From: Ornithodoros turicata
Lineage: Eukaryota; Arthropoda; Arachnida; Ixodida; Argasidae
Direction: 5' to 3'
NCBI RefSeq assembly: GCF_037126465.1
Contig: NC_088207.1
Span: 47,240,143 to 47,304,142, forward strand
DNA: 64,000 bases
Shown here: piece after piece, positions 33,013 to 45,604 of the stretch
Numbering within the stretch: position 1 is the first letter of the stretch
Layout of the letters: every line of letters begins with the position of its first letter
Position numbers and translations under genes: made by a program
Notes under the pieces: generated by a model
Database searches by the model: none
What the model saw: only the letters and a program-made list of their open reading frames with translations
What the model was told of the DNA's origin: nothing

Positions 33013-34696
33013 CTGTCAATATAGCTAACGTGTGAGTTCATCAGCGTTTATAGTTTTCTTTAGGGAATCGCATTAAAACTCGAACGTTGTGCAGCGCAGA
33101 ATGAATGAAAGTTAGTATATTACGCCTTCACACAGACAGCTGCACTTCGAACGCAATTGCACCGTAAAATATGGAGCAACAAATTAATCACTTCGTGGTA
33201 ATCACTTACGTGGAATCGTAACTCAGTTCCCTTTCAAAAGTAGTTCCTCGATCGTATGCTTCCTTCGCGCAGGTTTACACTCGCATTTTTAGAGCATACT
33301 CTAATCCACATAAAGAATGCAGGAAGAACAATGCTACATGCATACACGTATGGGGGCCACTACTACAATGTCTTCCGTTCTCAGCGCCACCTTGTAGACG
33401 TGCTGTCATCAACGTGTTTCTGTCACACATGACGATATTTGGTAGAGGGTGGACCTCGATATTCCCGGTTGCGAAATCCCCGATCTCGAAATTCACGTTC
33501 TCCAAAACAAAGAGAATGCTCGATTGCTTCTTCACTATACTTACTTATCAGTTATCACTATACTTACCCACTCAGATTCACGAGTTTTCGACGTCTGTCC
33601 AAGCGAACGAAGGCCACATTTTAACGGCCGTTAGGCTTGGCAAGGCGGACACGACGGAACAGCCCGTTGGTTAGTTTATTATTAGGTTAGTCAAGTTCGG
33701 TGCTTGCATATTTCATGTCCAGGTTAGCCTAAGTTTGCTCTTGTCAATTTCCAGCATTTATTTACAGTAGTTTATTTGGCAACGGGCATTTCGATCGCTT
33801 TATTTCGAGGTACATCCTTGGTAGAATGTCGCCCTCTTGCAGCTGGATCTTTCCGGTCATCTCCTTCCCTCAGTAACTCCCTTTTACGACGCCTTTCAGG
33901 CCTTTGCCCTCCACCAATGGGAGACGTCTGAGGTGAAATCAAGTATGTATACGGTATCGATCAGTCCGACCGATATTCCGCTAATTCGCAGAGCAATTTA
34001 ACCGTCTGGAATTTCCCAACGGTAACAAGTGCGCATTACTTTCTCTTAAGCCAAAATGATGACTCTGCTCGATTTTAATGAGCGGGTAAGTTACCTTAAA
34101 ATAAATGACAGCGCTAAATGAGACGATCGATACATATGGTTAAGCGGATGCCTCGGATGGATAAATGTATCATGTAGGTCTGGCGATGCTCTTACGACTA
34201 GAAGGCATCGCTTCTGGAGATTACCAAGAACAGGGGCCGAAACGATAGGTACTATACATAAATAGTAAACACATATGATAACTAAGTATTAAAATGAATA
34301 TAGAGCGTCTAACTTGAAAACGTCGGGGCACTTCATAATAACTTAATGTGCTCATATCATGACTGAACCATTGCTATAGACGGCGTTTGTTTGTTTGTGT
34401 CTGTCCGCCGGATTGTCCGTACGGCCGCTATGGGAAAATAGGAGCCAGACTGGTGCCGGCCGACAATACATTTAGTATGGCGCGCGCGGCTGTGATTGTC
34501 GACGCTAAATGGTAGCACCCAGAAATAGTGCAGATCAATTGCGGCCGAACTGGTGCTGATATCCCACCTTTCGAGCATTTCTGTTGCACAGATACGTGCA
34601 CTTGCAAATAACGGCGCCTCAGGGCTGAATACAATCCATATTTTAGTGTGCTAGTGTTCGCAGCAAAATGAGCAATGACAACGCTCATCCTATACT

Positions 34697-34727
34697 ATAG
34701 AATAGAATAGAATAGAATAGAATAGAA
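34697..34727. repeat. (GAATA)n microsatellite
   Basis: About six tandem AGAAT units. Confidence 0.9.
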
Positions 34728-35217
34728 GTAAAAATAAAAAAGAGGAAACGTAGATCGCACTGGTGCGACAAGCCTATATTATATCCTATCCTATATACTG
34801 TAGTTGAATAAGGAACGTATGAAGACAGTTTAATATGGGATCATTTGGTTGCCGATGTGCTAGTGCCGATGTACCGGAATAACTGTTGTGAGTGCAACTG
34901 CTTGTACAGGGACTTGCTTGGTTTCTCTCATTCCTGTTTTAAAAGAAAACTAGATTTAAAAATGTAATGTGAGCGTTACAGTGTTAGGAAAATAGGCGTA
35001 TAACGAATGTCGGGAAAATGAAATATGACGGATTACGAAAGGTATACAACGCAAAACCCTTTTTTTCGGAAACAAAAGTTGAAACACGAAACCTGCCCCT
35101 GGCTTGATTGAATCGCGTTGCGTATGGAACAGCAAATGACTCCTATTTCTTGTTCGTCAAGTTGATGAGGATTATGAGAGAATATAAGAAAAAAGGTCCA
35201 CAAACAATCTCGCACCT

Positions 35218-35302
35218 ATATACTACACTATATGTATACCTATATACTATACTATACATCTATACTATGCTATACTGCTACTATTCTATATACTATATAC
35301 TG
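35218..35302. repeat. TATAC/TACTA-rich tract
   Basis: Degenerate tandem of CTATATACTATAC-type units. Confidence 0.75.
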
Positions 35303-35458
35303 CTTCCTTATGGCGTGGAGATGCCACTGAAATGTCACGCGTGAACTTTCTGAAATGTCTCTACCGCGCCGTTTCAATACTTCGCGGGGCGACGTCCTTT
35401 TGTGGGTTTCCTTGTACAGTTGACATTCTCTAACTTTTCTCTCTCTCCCTGCTTTCAG

Positions 35459-35506
35459 GCGAATTCGTCGAATTCACTGTCTTCCCAAGTGCCTAAGTCC
35501 GCCAAG
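35459..35506 (+). CDS. Putative 48-base internal coding exon
   Basis: A long pyrimidine tract (TTTTCTCTCTCTCCCTGCTTTCAG) ends at 35458 and a GTGAGA donor begins at 35507. The 16 codons between are open and phase 0 at both ends: ANSSNSLSSQVPKSAK, a Ser/Asn-rich low-complexity N-terminal type sequence. It fits the ATG-only exon at 7555. The next exon is not identified and may lie outside the window. The splice signals are the strongest on this strand of the window; the protein family is unknown. Confidence 0.45.
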
Positions 35507-38500
35507 GTGAGAACACATATTGAATCTATACCTTTCCCACATTGAGAGCATGAGCTATACGCCCTCGCAACATTATCGATCCCTATAAAAGCTGGCGTTG
35601 AGGTCAGGGCGGCCTACGCGGCGAAATTCCTGGTTAAACATTTTTCCGCAAGTGTGTGGAGCTCGTCTGCTTCACGGCGAAGAACCAGAAAAATGAAGTT
35701 GGTATAACGTCTACGACAGTCGGATGAGGTCTTGTGTGCCCTGCACAAAAACACTTTGCAGTGAAGTGCTAGATCGCATCACAAACATTTATAATGCCCC
35801 CGAATGATGTGAAACGAAGGGACATAAATAGATGAATAAACGGATCGATGCATTCTTTTAGATCTGGCTGTTTTTGGATACAACCCGACATTTCGCTCAT
35901 ATATATAGACGTGTGACTTAGCGATTCGCGTAAAAGCCGAGAGCCCCAGCGAACGTGCCGATGTAATGCAGACGGCTTACTGCCAGTAGCTTACTTGCAC
36001 TTGGCTTCTGGTTTTCGTATTGTGTCGTATACTGCTGTTATGGCGTACATATTTGGTGCCGTATGTGGTTTCGTATGGTGTTATGTATCGTGAATCGGAT
36101 CAATACGATATGATTTAAAAGGTTACAAGATTTCAGGAGCCCTCCAGTGCAGGGGACGTACGCGAAAAATGGGCGAGGGAGTACAATTATTAATTAAGCA
36201 CGCAGGAGAATGGGCTTAGAGTATCACTTTACATTTCTGTGAACACCGCATGTTGGAGAGGATACTACCCTGTTGCGATTACTGGGTCCAAGGTATTCAT
36301 CCTCATTAGTTCAGCCTCCTCTTCCAACGCTTCCACGTCCACGCGTGGGGGACATGCTATATCACCTCCACATGGTCGAAGGCCGTACACAGCATTTACT
36401 CCCAACTTGTTCGGCTGCAACATCATCCGGAACGCGTTCACTTCCAGTCCTCCACCTGTTATACCTCTCGGGTCGTTGGCACGTTAACTGCGCGGATTTC
36501 CCCGGGTGTCTTCTCGAAACTCGCACACTCCGGCGCAGTGAAGACCCGAAGAAGGCGACGGGGGAGGTCGACCGCCTCCGAACGTTTGGGGTCGCTTCAC
36601 GCTCAGCTTGCGACCTTGGCTGAGTTTACGGTTTCCCTTTCGCTGCGCTCTGTCCCCATGCTTACTTGCGCTGTTGACCGCCTTGCAGCGCGGTCCTGCA
36701 GCTGATCTCATCTCGAAGCTTTTTTTCTCCGAAGCGCTTTTCCACTGCGCGTGCGATGGTCATGGCAGTCGACGCCGGTGGTCACCTTCGACGCCGTTTG
36801 TGACGGACGACTGTCTCGAGGTGAACATAAGTGTTGGAAGCAGCGGACATTCCCATAGTGGCCACAGATTGTAGCGCTCGGTCCAAGCGGGAGTTCTTTG
36901 CGCGCGACGGGCGGGTTATCTCTCGTGTGCTTTCCTGTGTGACATCCTGTAATACAACGGATAAACGCATCTTCCATCACGACGACGTCAAGATCCATTC
37001 TTGTGGCGCGCTTTGTGGTTCCCGTATCTTTTGTGCCTCTGAAACGGCTCAAGAAGCCTGCTGTGGAATCGCTGGAGCATATATATGCCATTCATATGCA
37101 GCGAAATAGGGACATGCTCTAACTTGTACACTGTTGTTGCGGTGTGTGGGCCATCCTACAGTAACGTGGTAGACAGTCATGCCGCCAGGCTGTTCGGCAA
37201 AGCTGTCCGGGAGGCTGGAGGACGCGGTCGCGTTGACGGTGGATAGTCGCTGCACAGAACGTGTTTCCAGTCATTCTGTGTACCAGAACCGTGCTGGCGC
37301 GCAAGTGAGTCATCAGTACAACAACCCGCCCTGCAAGAAAAAAGTGTGGAGGACCAAACGCGTGCTCTTCAAGCTTTTGTCTTGGGTGAGTTCCTCGACC
37401 TATGTGCATTTGAGAAGTAACGCTTAGCAATGCGGTGCGTTCTTTCCTGATGGTATCGTGCTTTCCTTTTCTTCTTTCTTTTTAAAAATTGTGCTCAAAG
37501 CGTGTGATGAAGCTTCTTGTAATGCGGGTTTTGTGTTGTCCAAACGCTATTTTGTATTCTTCCGATATAAAGCGGTATTAAGATTAGTGGAAGGCATTAA
37601 CATTTAAAGAGCACCGGCGAGCGGTTGGAAAGGTCACCTGTGTCGTGCACCTCTTTGTGCTTACCAATTTAGTTCTTATTACAATATTTGGTGGAAATGC
37701 GGGAACGCAGCAACCAGCCGCACCGGTTTTAAACTCACTTAGCGTTTTGACGTTTTAATATCGAATTATGCCCCTCCTCGTTTCTCCTCCCCATCGTTGT
37801 CCCGGACAACTCAGACAGCACCGTTATCTGACAACACGTATATACTACTTATAAGCGGCGTTAGACATGCACTGTGGCGGCAGATCTCGATACGCACCGA
37901 TGCATTCACCGCGGATATCTCTCGCCAGTGTAGCGTGTCAAGGGCGAATTCTTCATCCGCCCCATTGCATATTCGGATAGAGTGTAGCCCTCAAACGGCG
38001 TTAGATACGAGCACTTGTTGTGCGGATCCTGTACAGAGATTTGGGTTCTGATGTCGCCTGAATTTCAGAGTGTCCCCAATGTTGCCGCGGAGACGTGACA
38101 GCGATTGATTAGAAGCGTTGTATTAGAGTCGGGCGAATGCATGAGTGGGTCGCCGCAGGTAGCACATCTTGGCCCTATATTGGCCTATTATGTGGGTGCC
38201 TATTTAATGGACGCGTTGCAGGTAGCGCAACATCTTGGTCTAATATTAGCTGGATATTGGCAATACTGGGGCAAGTGCTTTGGAACGTTGGGCGGCCAAT
38301 ATTACACCTTATTACTGGGACATTACACTCCATTGCTCGGCTTCTGCATCTGTAAGTAGCTTACGACGAATTCAACCAAAATGCGTTTGTCCCTAATTGT
38401 GGTCAGCCTCGGCCAATTCTCGTTGTCTACGTAGCTTGTACGACGGAGCAGCGAAACTGACCTATAATAGTCTCGCGATCCGAACAGCTGGTCGCACCAG

Positions 38501-39985
38501 CGCCAGCTACGTTTCCATTTTTTTCTTTCTATTCTATTCTAGCCTCGCGATGTAATCGTCCAGTGAAGCAATCAGGTTAAATCATCTTTGTTAACATTTG
38601 AAGCTTTTGTGCGTACTTGAAATTTAATTACCGTTTAAATTAACGCTCGGTACGCTCTCCTTTTTAAGGCCCGAGTCGATCGACACTTGCACGTGTATGA
38701 AACACTCTTTTTGGCGACATATATTTTTCATAACTTTTTTTTTTCTGACAAGAAGTATTTTTGGCATTTTCTGTAATTATATTTTTGCACTGCATATTGT
38801 ATGCGCATATACATTTATATTTTTGGGATATCGCACTGCTCATCGTCTTCTCGCATTGCCCGTTGACCTGTAACAGTGACCGTTGAACAGTGTAAGCTGT
38901 ACACGATAATTCGATGTACGCGTTAATCCGATAGCTCGCCGAAACATGTGTTGGAAGCAGCGAATTTCGTTAACACCGCAGTATATAGTTCCGCACTGAG
39001 CATCCTAAGGCAATAAGAGAAACAACGAAGAGCCTCAAGTGTATGCTGGAATCCTATTTGAATCGCAGGTAAACAAAAAACAAACAAACTAGACCCAGAA
39101 CACAGCTTTCCCCAGGCGTAACGGTGCTAGCCATCCCTAGTAACCATGCTTAACGTCTTGGCGTTATGAAGGCCCGCTTCATAGGTGATGCCCTTTTCTC
39201 GTATGCCCCCGCGTTAACGATGTCTGCTGCGACGTTTATTTCGTCTCGGCGTGCGCTGCAATATAGCGCCTGTATAACAATAGAGGAATAAGGAACTTTG
39301 CTTGCCCGTATAAGGGCGCTTTGGGAGCTTCGGGACCTCCCGCTGCTGTTCATGCGACTGCGCGTGTGTCCATTATCTCTTTTCATCTCCCTCTATGGCT
39401 CTATTTCCCATCGCATTAATCTTGTCCCATAGCGAGAACGCTGCTTGCATTGCGGTGAAGCTTGCTTTCGCTCGGAATTCTCTTTCGCCGTAATTGTCGT
39501 GTATATATGGTTACGTCTCGTTCATGCGTTTTGTAGTTCTTGTTATCGCGAGGAAATAGACGGTGCTACGTAATAGGGTACACGCTGGTCGGGCAGCAAT
39601 ACATATGTAAACAGCATCAACGTTATGGGCAGAGAGCAAAGTAGGTTTTTTTACTGTTTGCTGTATACGCGTCTGCAATATGCTGCCTTCCTTTCGTGGA
39701 CGTCAATTCGTCCTATGTATGCGCCAGCAAACCCGATACTGTGCTTTGTTCGATCGCCGGGACGCAGAACTTTAAAGAACAAGCCTTATCCTGCCCGGCA
39801 CTGCTTGGTCAAGTCGCGTGTTGTTCAGAGACGTAATTTCGTCGCAGATTTGAGCGGCACGACATATAGTAATACATTCAGGTGTATAGCCGTATACATA
39901 GTTCATTTCCTTGTATAACCCACCTGCTGCTTATTGCTATTTTTTTCCTGAGCGCCGGATGATTTTTTTTTATTATTTTTATTTC
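35507..39985. other. 4.5 kb without a confirmed gene
   Basis: Frames near 36273-36623, 36708-37091 and 36831-37109 overlap on both strands and show no motif I can name. 38160-38345 is a cluster of TATTGGCC-like palindromes. 38480-38545 is the inverse of 34690-34775. Confidence 0.35.
38160..38345. repeat. Cluster of ATATTGGC/GCCAATAT palindromes
   Basis: TTGGCCCTATATTGGCC, GATATTGGCAATACTGGGGC and GGCGGCCAATATTACACC lie close together, with CGCAGGTAGC and TGCAGGTAGC repeated 67 bp apart. Confidence 0.5.
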
Positions 39986-40139
39986 CGTGTTAGTGCCGAG
40001 AAGCAACTGTGGGTATGAGTGGGGGACAGGGGGTTAGTATGCGGTCCTGGGCCGACTTCAGGGGGAACTGTGCCGACATTAGTCTGGAAAGTCTTCCGGA
40101 GAACCCAGGGAAAACCTCAGATACAGTACATTCGGTGGT
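39986..40139 (-). repeat. tRNA-Ser/Leu-like SINE, copy 3 (truncated)
   Basis: Body sequence with an internal deletion between TGTGGGTATGAG and TGGGGGACAGG; the tRNA-like head is missing after CCTCAGATACAG. Confidence 0.8.
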
Positions 40140-40703
40140 AGGGAATTTCGTAAATACAAAGTTAACTTGGGTTCTGGCTGACGTGTATGTAGAAAGCGAA
40201 TCGCGAAACAAACATTAGGGAAAGGGTAACGCTCTATGTACGCATACAATATAGGATTCTACGAACATTCGAATTTTTCGAATACCGATAAGCCCATAAT
40301 TGCGCATTAGATTTGAATTCAGACTCGTATATGGCATCCACATATTCCAATTTCGAATCGAAGGAATGTAATATATTCGGACAGTTCCGAAGCGGCACGC
40401 GTAAGCCCGAAAACGCACAAAGAGAAGGTATACAGTGCGGCTTGATGCGATGACCCGTGAACGGATATATCACGTCCATATATTTATTTATTTATTTATT
40501 TACAATACCCCAAAGGCTCTTGCGAGCATTGCATGGGGGAGTGGGGTTGTACAGATATGAACATAACAAGCATATACGGATCGGTTATGTAACATTCGCT
40601 TCGTGAACTGCAGAGACTCGGGGAATGAATTGAGACAGGCACAGCATTTAGGACTCAACAAGGCCCACGCAATGATCGAAGATGTTATCTATTCGCTTCG
40701 GTT
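40140..40703. other. No recognised gene
   Basis: Only a (TTTA)n run at 40482-40501 stands out. Confidence 0.4.
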
Positions 40704-40707
40704 TTAA

Positions 40708-40870
40708 AGGGACGGTGAAGTGACATTTAGCGTGGCTCGAAACTCCAGTTTCATTCGTCAAGCCATAGCCTCCTATATAGACTCACTTCAGTGCGTGACG
40801 TCATAGCGATGCAACGGCGCTGCTGTCCTGTTTGGTTGGCGGAGCACGCAAAAATTGCGTGATCAGCGAG
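40708..40870. repeat. TTAA-type element, left end
   Basis: TTAA (40704-40707) then AGGGACGGTGAAGTGACATT. Same start as 16899-16960. The hAT copy at 40871 interrupts it; the part to the right (from 41463) does not show an obvious opposite end. Confidence 0.5.
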
Positions 40871-41454
40871 CAGACTTGTGCCCGTTACACGAAAAAAGTA
40901 ATTGATTACCGTTACCAATTACTCGACTCCAAATGTAATTGAGTAACGAGTAAAAAAGTAACGCGTTACTCCGGTCGTTACTCTGCGTTCACACAAATTA
41001 CACCCGTCTTTGTGTGCCTCAGAAAAAAGAAAGAAAGAAAAGCTCAACAGCGGAACAGCTAAAATAACGCGAAAAACAAAAACGCGTAGGACAGGTAGAC
41101 CTCTACGTCTACTGTATTTATCGCACGGGAAGACGTTCACCCGATTGTGGAAGAACATTGCCTGGAACTTCCCCATGACTTACTAAACCTCCAAAGCTTC
41201 AGGTTCCACCACACTGGTGTAGGAAAACATTAGGGAGAGACCTCCTGAGACCTGAAATTCCAGAACGTTATTACAGTGACCTGCGCTTGCGACAACAAAG
41301 GCCGACGGCACGAGGGGCTGCACTTGGGGCAGAACATCTGAAAGATAAGTTAATCTCTGCCGGAAAAGTAATCAATTACTGAGTAATCGATTACTCAAAA
41401 AAGTAATTGATTACAAGTAACGCAATTACTAGTAACGCGTTACGCACAAGTCTG
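40871..41454. mobile_element. hAT element, internally deleted copy (family A, copy 2)
   Basis: Ends CAGACTTGTGC/GCACAAGTCTG (one base different from copy 1 at 783-1614) with the perfect 8-bp duplication TCAGCGAG (40863-40870, 41455-41462). Subterminal GTTAC and GTAATTGATTAC repeats as in copy 1. At 584 bp it lacks the hATC remnant. Confidence 0.93.
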
Positions 41455-41462
41455 TCAGCGAG

Positions 41463-42044
41463 TCACAGTGTGTTTTCGGTCGTTGTTAAGGGCATGCCGC
41501 CAAGTGGTGTAGCTATTGTATGTGCTACGCGGTACAGAAACGGCAAATACGCCGTACACACCACATGCGGTTTCCTGCTCCCTTTTGCCCACCGGCGACG
41601 CCTGTTACATGCGCACCCTCTTGTTTACAAACTGAAGTGGGCCCTGTATACTACATGCCAGCCCAGTGATCCCGAAACACACAGGCGCCGGTCATCCACA
41701 ATGGTGGCGCTAGTTTCCTAGGGTGATGATAGTTATCTCGATGCGATATCCGCAGTACCGGCCATGACGCCGTCCTCCTACACATAGAGTGCAGAGTGGC
41801 GTCAAACACCCGGAGATATGATATGACACTAAAAAGAGAACGTATCAACGCTAACTGGCACGGCGTCTTTCGATAACCACCAGCTTATCGAGCGATGACT
41901 GAGGCCTGCACGGCGTGCACCCCCCACAGGACGCTTATCTCCGCTAAGCGCGGTAGAGCAGCGTATGTACAGAGCATACGGCAGCGTACGCTTACAGGGT
42001 GGGCAAAGGTTGTCGATGCTCGACTGTCCGTGTTTCTGACCCTA
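41463..42044. other. No recognised gene
   Basis: Motif-free frames; possibly the remainder of the TTAA-type element at its left. Confidence 0.3.
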
Positions 42045-42052
42045 GGAAACTG

Positions 42053-42963
42053 CAGAGTTTGAGGTAACTCGTTAGTCGTTACTGTAACTAAGTTCCTTTT
42101 TTTGGTAACTTGTAGCTTAACTCGGTACTTTTGCGCCGTGGTAACTTTCAGAGGAACTCGATCCCTTTTCAGGTAACTTTGCCAAAGTAACTTAAGTTAA
42201 GTTCCAAGTTACTTTTAACTCCCTTTTCACTCACGTCCACATAGTTTCTTGCTTTCTCTCTGGTTCCTCATGGCATTTTTTGCCATAAATCGTGTTATTC
42301 AATCAATGACAGTATTTTATTCAGGAAGTAAGAACCGCTGCCATTGAAATGAAGCCGAACCATTGTGCGCCCACAGGGAGTAAGATGCAAAGCGTTCGAA
42401 TAGACCTCTACCAGAGAAACGTCATCATGACATTGGTAGACAGAATGAAGCCGAAACAAATCGGAAGGAGAGGGCTGGGTTTCACGAACGGGCACTTGTT
42501 CGCTGCCTCCCATTGAAAGAAAAGTAGGACCGAGGGTAGCGTCCATTTAAGGGACCATATCGCAATCTCATCAAGACCGTGGCTTTCGTGCGCGACCTTG
42601 TTCACCTCTAGCTTCGAGCGTAGTTCAATTCTACTAAATTTTGGCGCTGTCGGACACTATGACGCCATTTGTTTACAAACAGGGATAGGCCTATTGTTGG
42701 ACATAAACCAAAACGATCTAAGGGTGTTGCACTCCTCCGCAGGCAACTCAACGTCTATCTCAACTGCTCACGCGCGCTGCACCTGCGTAATGCTATTTTG
42801 TGTCCGAAGTAACTTGGAAGTAACACGTTCTTTTTTTTAAGTAACTCAGTAACTGCGAGTTACATTTCATGCTGAAGAACGTCGTTATTAACTTAGTTAC
42901 ATATTGCACACGGTAACTTAACTTGTAACGAGTTCTTTTTGACGGGTAACTTCTCAATCTATG
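42053..42963. mobile_element. 911-bp hAT element (family B)
   Basis: Ends CAGAGTTTGAGGTAAC and, inverted, CATAGATTGAGAAGTTAC, flanked by the perfect 8-bp duplication GGAAACTG (42045-42052, 42964-42971). Subterminal regions are packed with GTAACTT/AAGTTAC. A minus-strand frame in the middle (42295-42546) may be transposase debris, but I see no clear hATC motif. Confidence 0.88.
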
Positions 42964-42971
42964 GGAAACTG

Positions 42972-45312
42972 ACGCCCCCATACGGTAGCGTGAACGGCCG
43001 ATTTTGCCTCATTGAGCCGGCATGTAACACGTACATAGGAGGCCGCGGGCAAGCTATCCATCAACAATGGCCATTTACAAAAACAGTAAAAAGAAAACAG
43101 CCGCAAACGGCCGGCACGATCCTCGCGTGGCGTCGGCAAGACCCCGTGCCTCTCTCCTTTGTTTCTTTCTCCTCAGCTCACGCGCTGTTCATACGTGCTT
43201 GAGCTGCGCCGGCGGTGTACGTCAGGAGTCACGTGATGGGACCTGCCAGGGGGATAGGTGACGTCACTACGTACCCCTCCTCCTTCGGCACGCTCTTTCC
43301 AAGAGTGGAGGGTTTTTGAAAAGTGTGCGGAACAGAGGCGTGCCGCGCTCGCTGCAACCTGCGTTTGTCCTTTCGGAGGAGCTCTCTCTCTCTCTCTGTT
43401 TTTTTTTTTTTTTTTTTTTTGCGGGACACGCCCCAGCAAGAAACAGAAAAGAATGTGATGGCCTCATCAGTGCTCTTTCAAAGTGACTGTTCGCGCAGCC
43501 CTAAATCTGAACAAGATATAGTCGTACAAACGTAAACAACGGGAGCTAGCCGAAGCAGGCTACATTTAAGGAAAAACACGAACACGTAAACCCCCAACGC
43601 CCAAGAATCAATCAAATCAAACAACGCAAAAAAGGGTGCTGACGCCAGGATTCGAACATGGGCCTTCTGATTTGCAGTCAGTCAGTTGTTTAAAGATATG
43701 GTCATTCCAGATAGTCGTCGTCGGTGGTCATGTATAGTCGCTCCATTGTCCATCCACCTCAGCGGACATTGCCTTATTCTGTGCTGGGCACGTCTCCGGT
43801 GACGACGAGGGATGTTTACTTCTGCAACTGGCGTCTATCACAGTCTATGCACTTGGCATGTTTTCTGTTTTGCGCCCGCGGACGGCAGGATCTCTCATTG
43901 GTGGGCGCTGATTTTCAGTTTCGTATTCCCAGGTCGTGTCGAGCAGACTCGATTTTTCGGTGTCTCCAACTCCTATACGAGAGCCTGAGAGCAAACACGC
44001 GTAGGCTTTTCAACGCAATTTTCTTCGTGGGCGGCGACGATATATCTGACCGTTTTCCTCAGAATGCCGGCGAGTTCTGAAATTTTCATGCGGCTTTGGT
44101 GCGTAGCATCGTTTACGCTCGCGACGCACGCTTCGAAACTCGAAAACAGAGTTTCCCCACGAGGCGGCACGCGTGACCTGTCACCGTGTCACGCAGCGTC
44201 TGCCCTCCTGGGAACATTCGCTTTGCTGTGTGTTCGCTGTGCACGGATTGACGTTGCATAATGTACGCTGTTCCGGGGCTTGTTTACAACTTTTCGAGGG
44301 TTGTAACTTCTGGTGGTGAACCTAGGACCTTTTTGAGGACGAAGATTGCACTGCGTCTGTGAGCCCGCACTCGGAAGCGATTTGGGTGGTGCGTTGCGTG
44401 CGGTGGGGTGCGTTGGTTACGCGACTTTTTTTTTTTTTTTACTTTTGTGGCAGTTGTCTTTTTTTGTTTTTATCCACAACGCGCATAATTACAGAAGGGA
44501 CATCTTTGTTGTGCAAACGGCTCCGACAACAGTTGAGACTTCAACTATGATTGAAACAAGCTATATACGCAGCTGTGCTAAGGAAATGGTTGGTTGAGCT
44601 GGCTGGGTTTGGCTTCTTGTTTTACAGTGTAGACGCACTGTACAAATTTAGTGTAACTGTTTTATTACTACTGTACCCGACGCCAGCGCTCCGAAATGCA
44701 TTTGACTACAAAACCGTCACCATGTCTCCGCGTCGTACCGCTGCATAAAATCGATCATATAAGTTTGCATTAAGCGACCTTTACATTCGCTAATGCAGTA
44801 TCCAGATATAATGTATTGTACCTGTTGAACACATGTGTGACGTTTTGCGTTCATGCACGAACATTTTCATCTTACAATGGTCTGACATTTGCAAAACGCT
44901 ATCCGTTTACACACTGCGGCTCTTCAGTGCCGCGTCCTGCATATGCCAAAGCACTGGAGCACTCCCAATGATTGAAAGAAGGCTATTGATGCTTTGCGCA
45001 AGCGAGGTTCGGCAAATAAAAATAAATAAAAATAAAAAATACCGCTTATCCACCTCGTCCACGGAGATCCAGTATTCGCTGTGTGTACAGCACACGTATC
45101 CATCGACACGCCAGCGTTTTCTTCCTCGTTTTGTTCCTTTCCTTTTGGATATAGCGGGGCGTCGTTACGACATTGACAAGTGTTTCCACCGTCAGCCTCC
45201 CTTCACAGGAGGCCGCCTGTTTGAAGGCCGGTGATCACGGTTATACGCTGTGTACGATTGTTTCACAGGTGCCAATTTTCACGCACATATTTCATTGTTC
45301 TTATTTTATTCA
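42972..45312. other. 2.3 kb without recognised genes
   Basis: Contains a (CT)n plus poly-T tract at about 43381-43420, the tRNA-like piece at 43634-43700 and motif-free frames of up to 118 codons. Confidence 0.35.
43628..43700 (-). repeat. tRNA-Cys-like fragment with T6 terminator
   Basis: On the minus strand a TCAG/CTGA stem encloses CTGCAAA (GCA in anticodon position), then a T loop TTCGAAT and TTTTTT (43628-43633). The T stem has a mismatch and no D arm can be formed, so this is a pseudogene or SINE head. Confidence 0.45.
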
Positions 45313-45604
45313 GTTTTAGCGCCGCGAAGCAGCTGTGGCTATGAGCTGCGTATTGATGTGGACAGATGGAGAGAGGACAGCAGGAAGGAGTGGGCGTACA
45401 GGGGGTTAGTACGCGTCCTGGGCCGACTTCAAGGGAACTAGGGAACTAGACAACAAGGGAACAAGGGAATCATTCGTCGGAAAAGTCTTGGAAAACGTAT
45501 AGGGGAAAACGTCAGACAGCACAGCCGGTGGTAGGACTCGAACCCACCACCTCCAAGTCTTCAGCACGACCCGCCTTAACCCGCTCGGCCATGCCGCTGG
45601 TCAC
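45313..45604 (-). repeat. tRNA-Ser/Leu-like SINE, copy 4 (best head)
   Basis: The most complete copy. On the minus strand it starts GGCATGGCCGAGCGGGTTAAG (box A of the tRNA-Ser/Leu type, about 45575-45597), has box B GGTTCGAGTCC (45534-45544), then the common body and the tail GCTTCGCGGCGCTAAAAC. Lengths of the variable arm fit a class II tRNA ancestor. Confidence 0.92.

Larger units (their letters stand above)
33021..35458. other. Non-coding, probably intronic
   Basis: No gene recognised. Contains the (GAATA)n array and a TACTA-rich tract listed separately. The segment 34690-34775 is matched in inverse by 38480-38545. Confidence 0.35.

Noticed and set aside
32558..33041. Overlapping 60-80 codon frames on both strands
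   Set aside because: They are translations of the GGAAT-like repeats of a hAT MITE.
36137..36193. Possible third exon (TTTCAG|GAGCCCTCC...) for the plus-strand gene
   Set aside because: The pyrimidine tract is poor, the frame hits a stop after 18 codons and no good donor precedes it.
42295..42605. hAT transposase C-terminal region inside the family B element
   Set aside because: Minus-strand residues loosely recall hATC spacing, but no anchored motif such as VERxFS or NFExLL is present.
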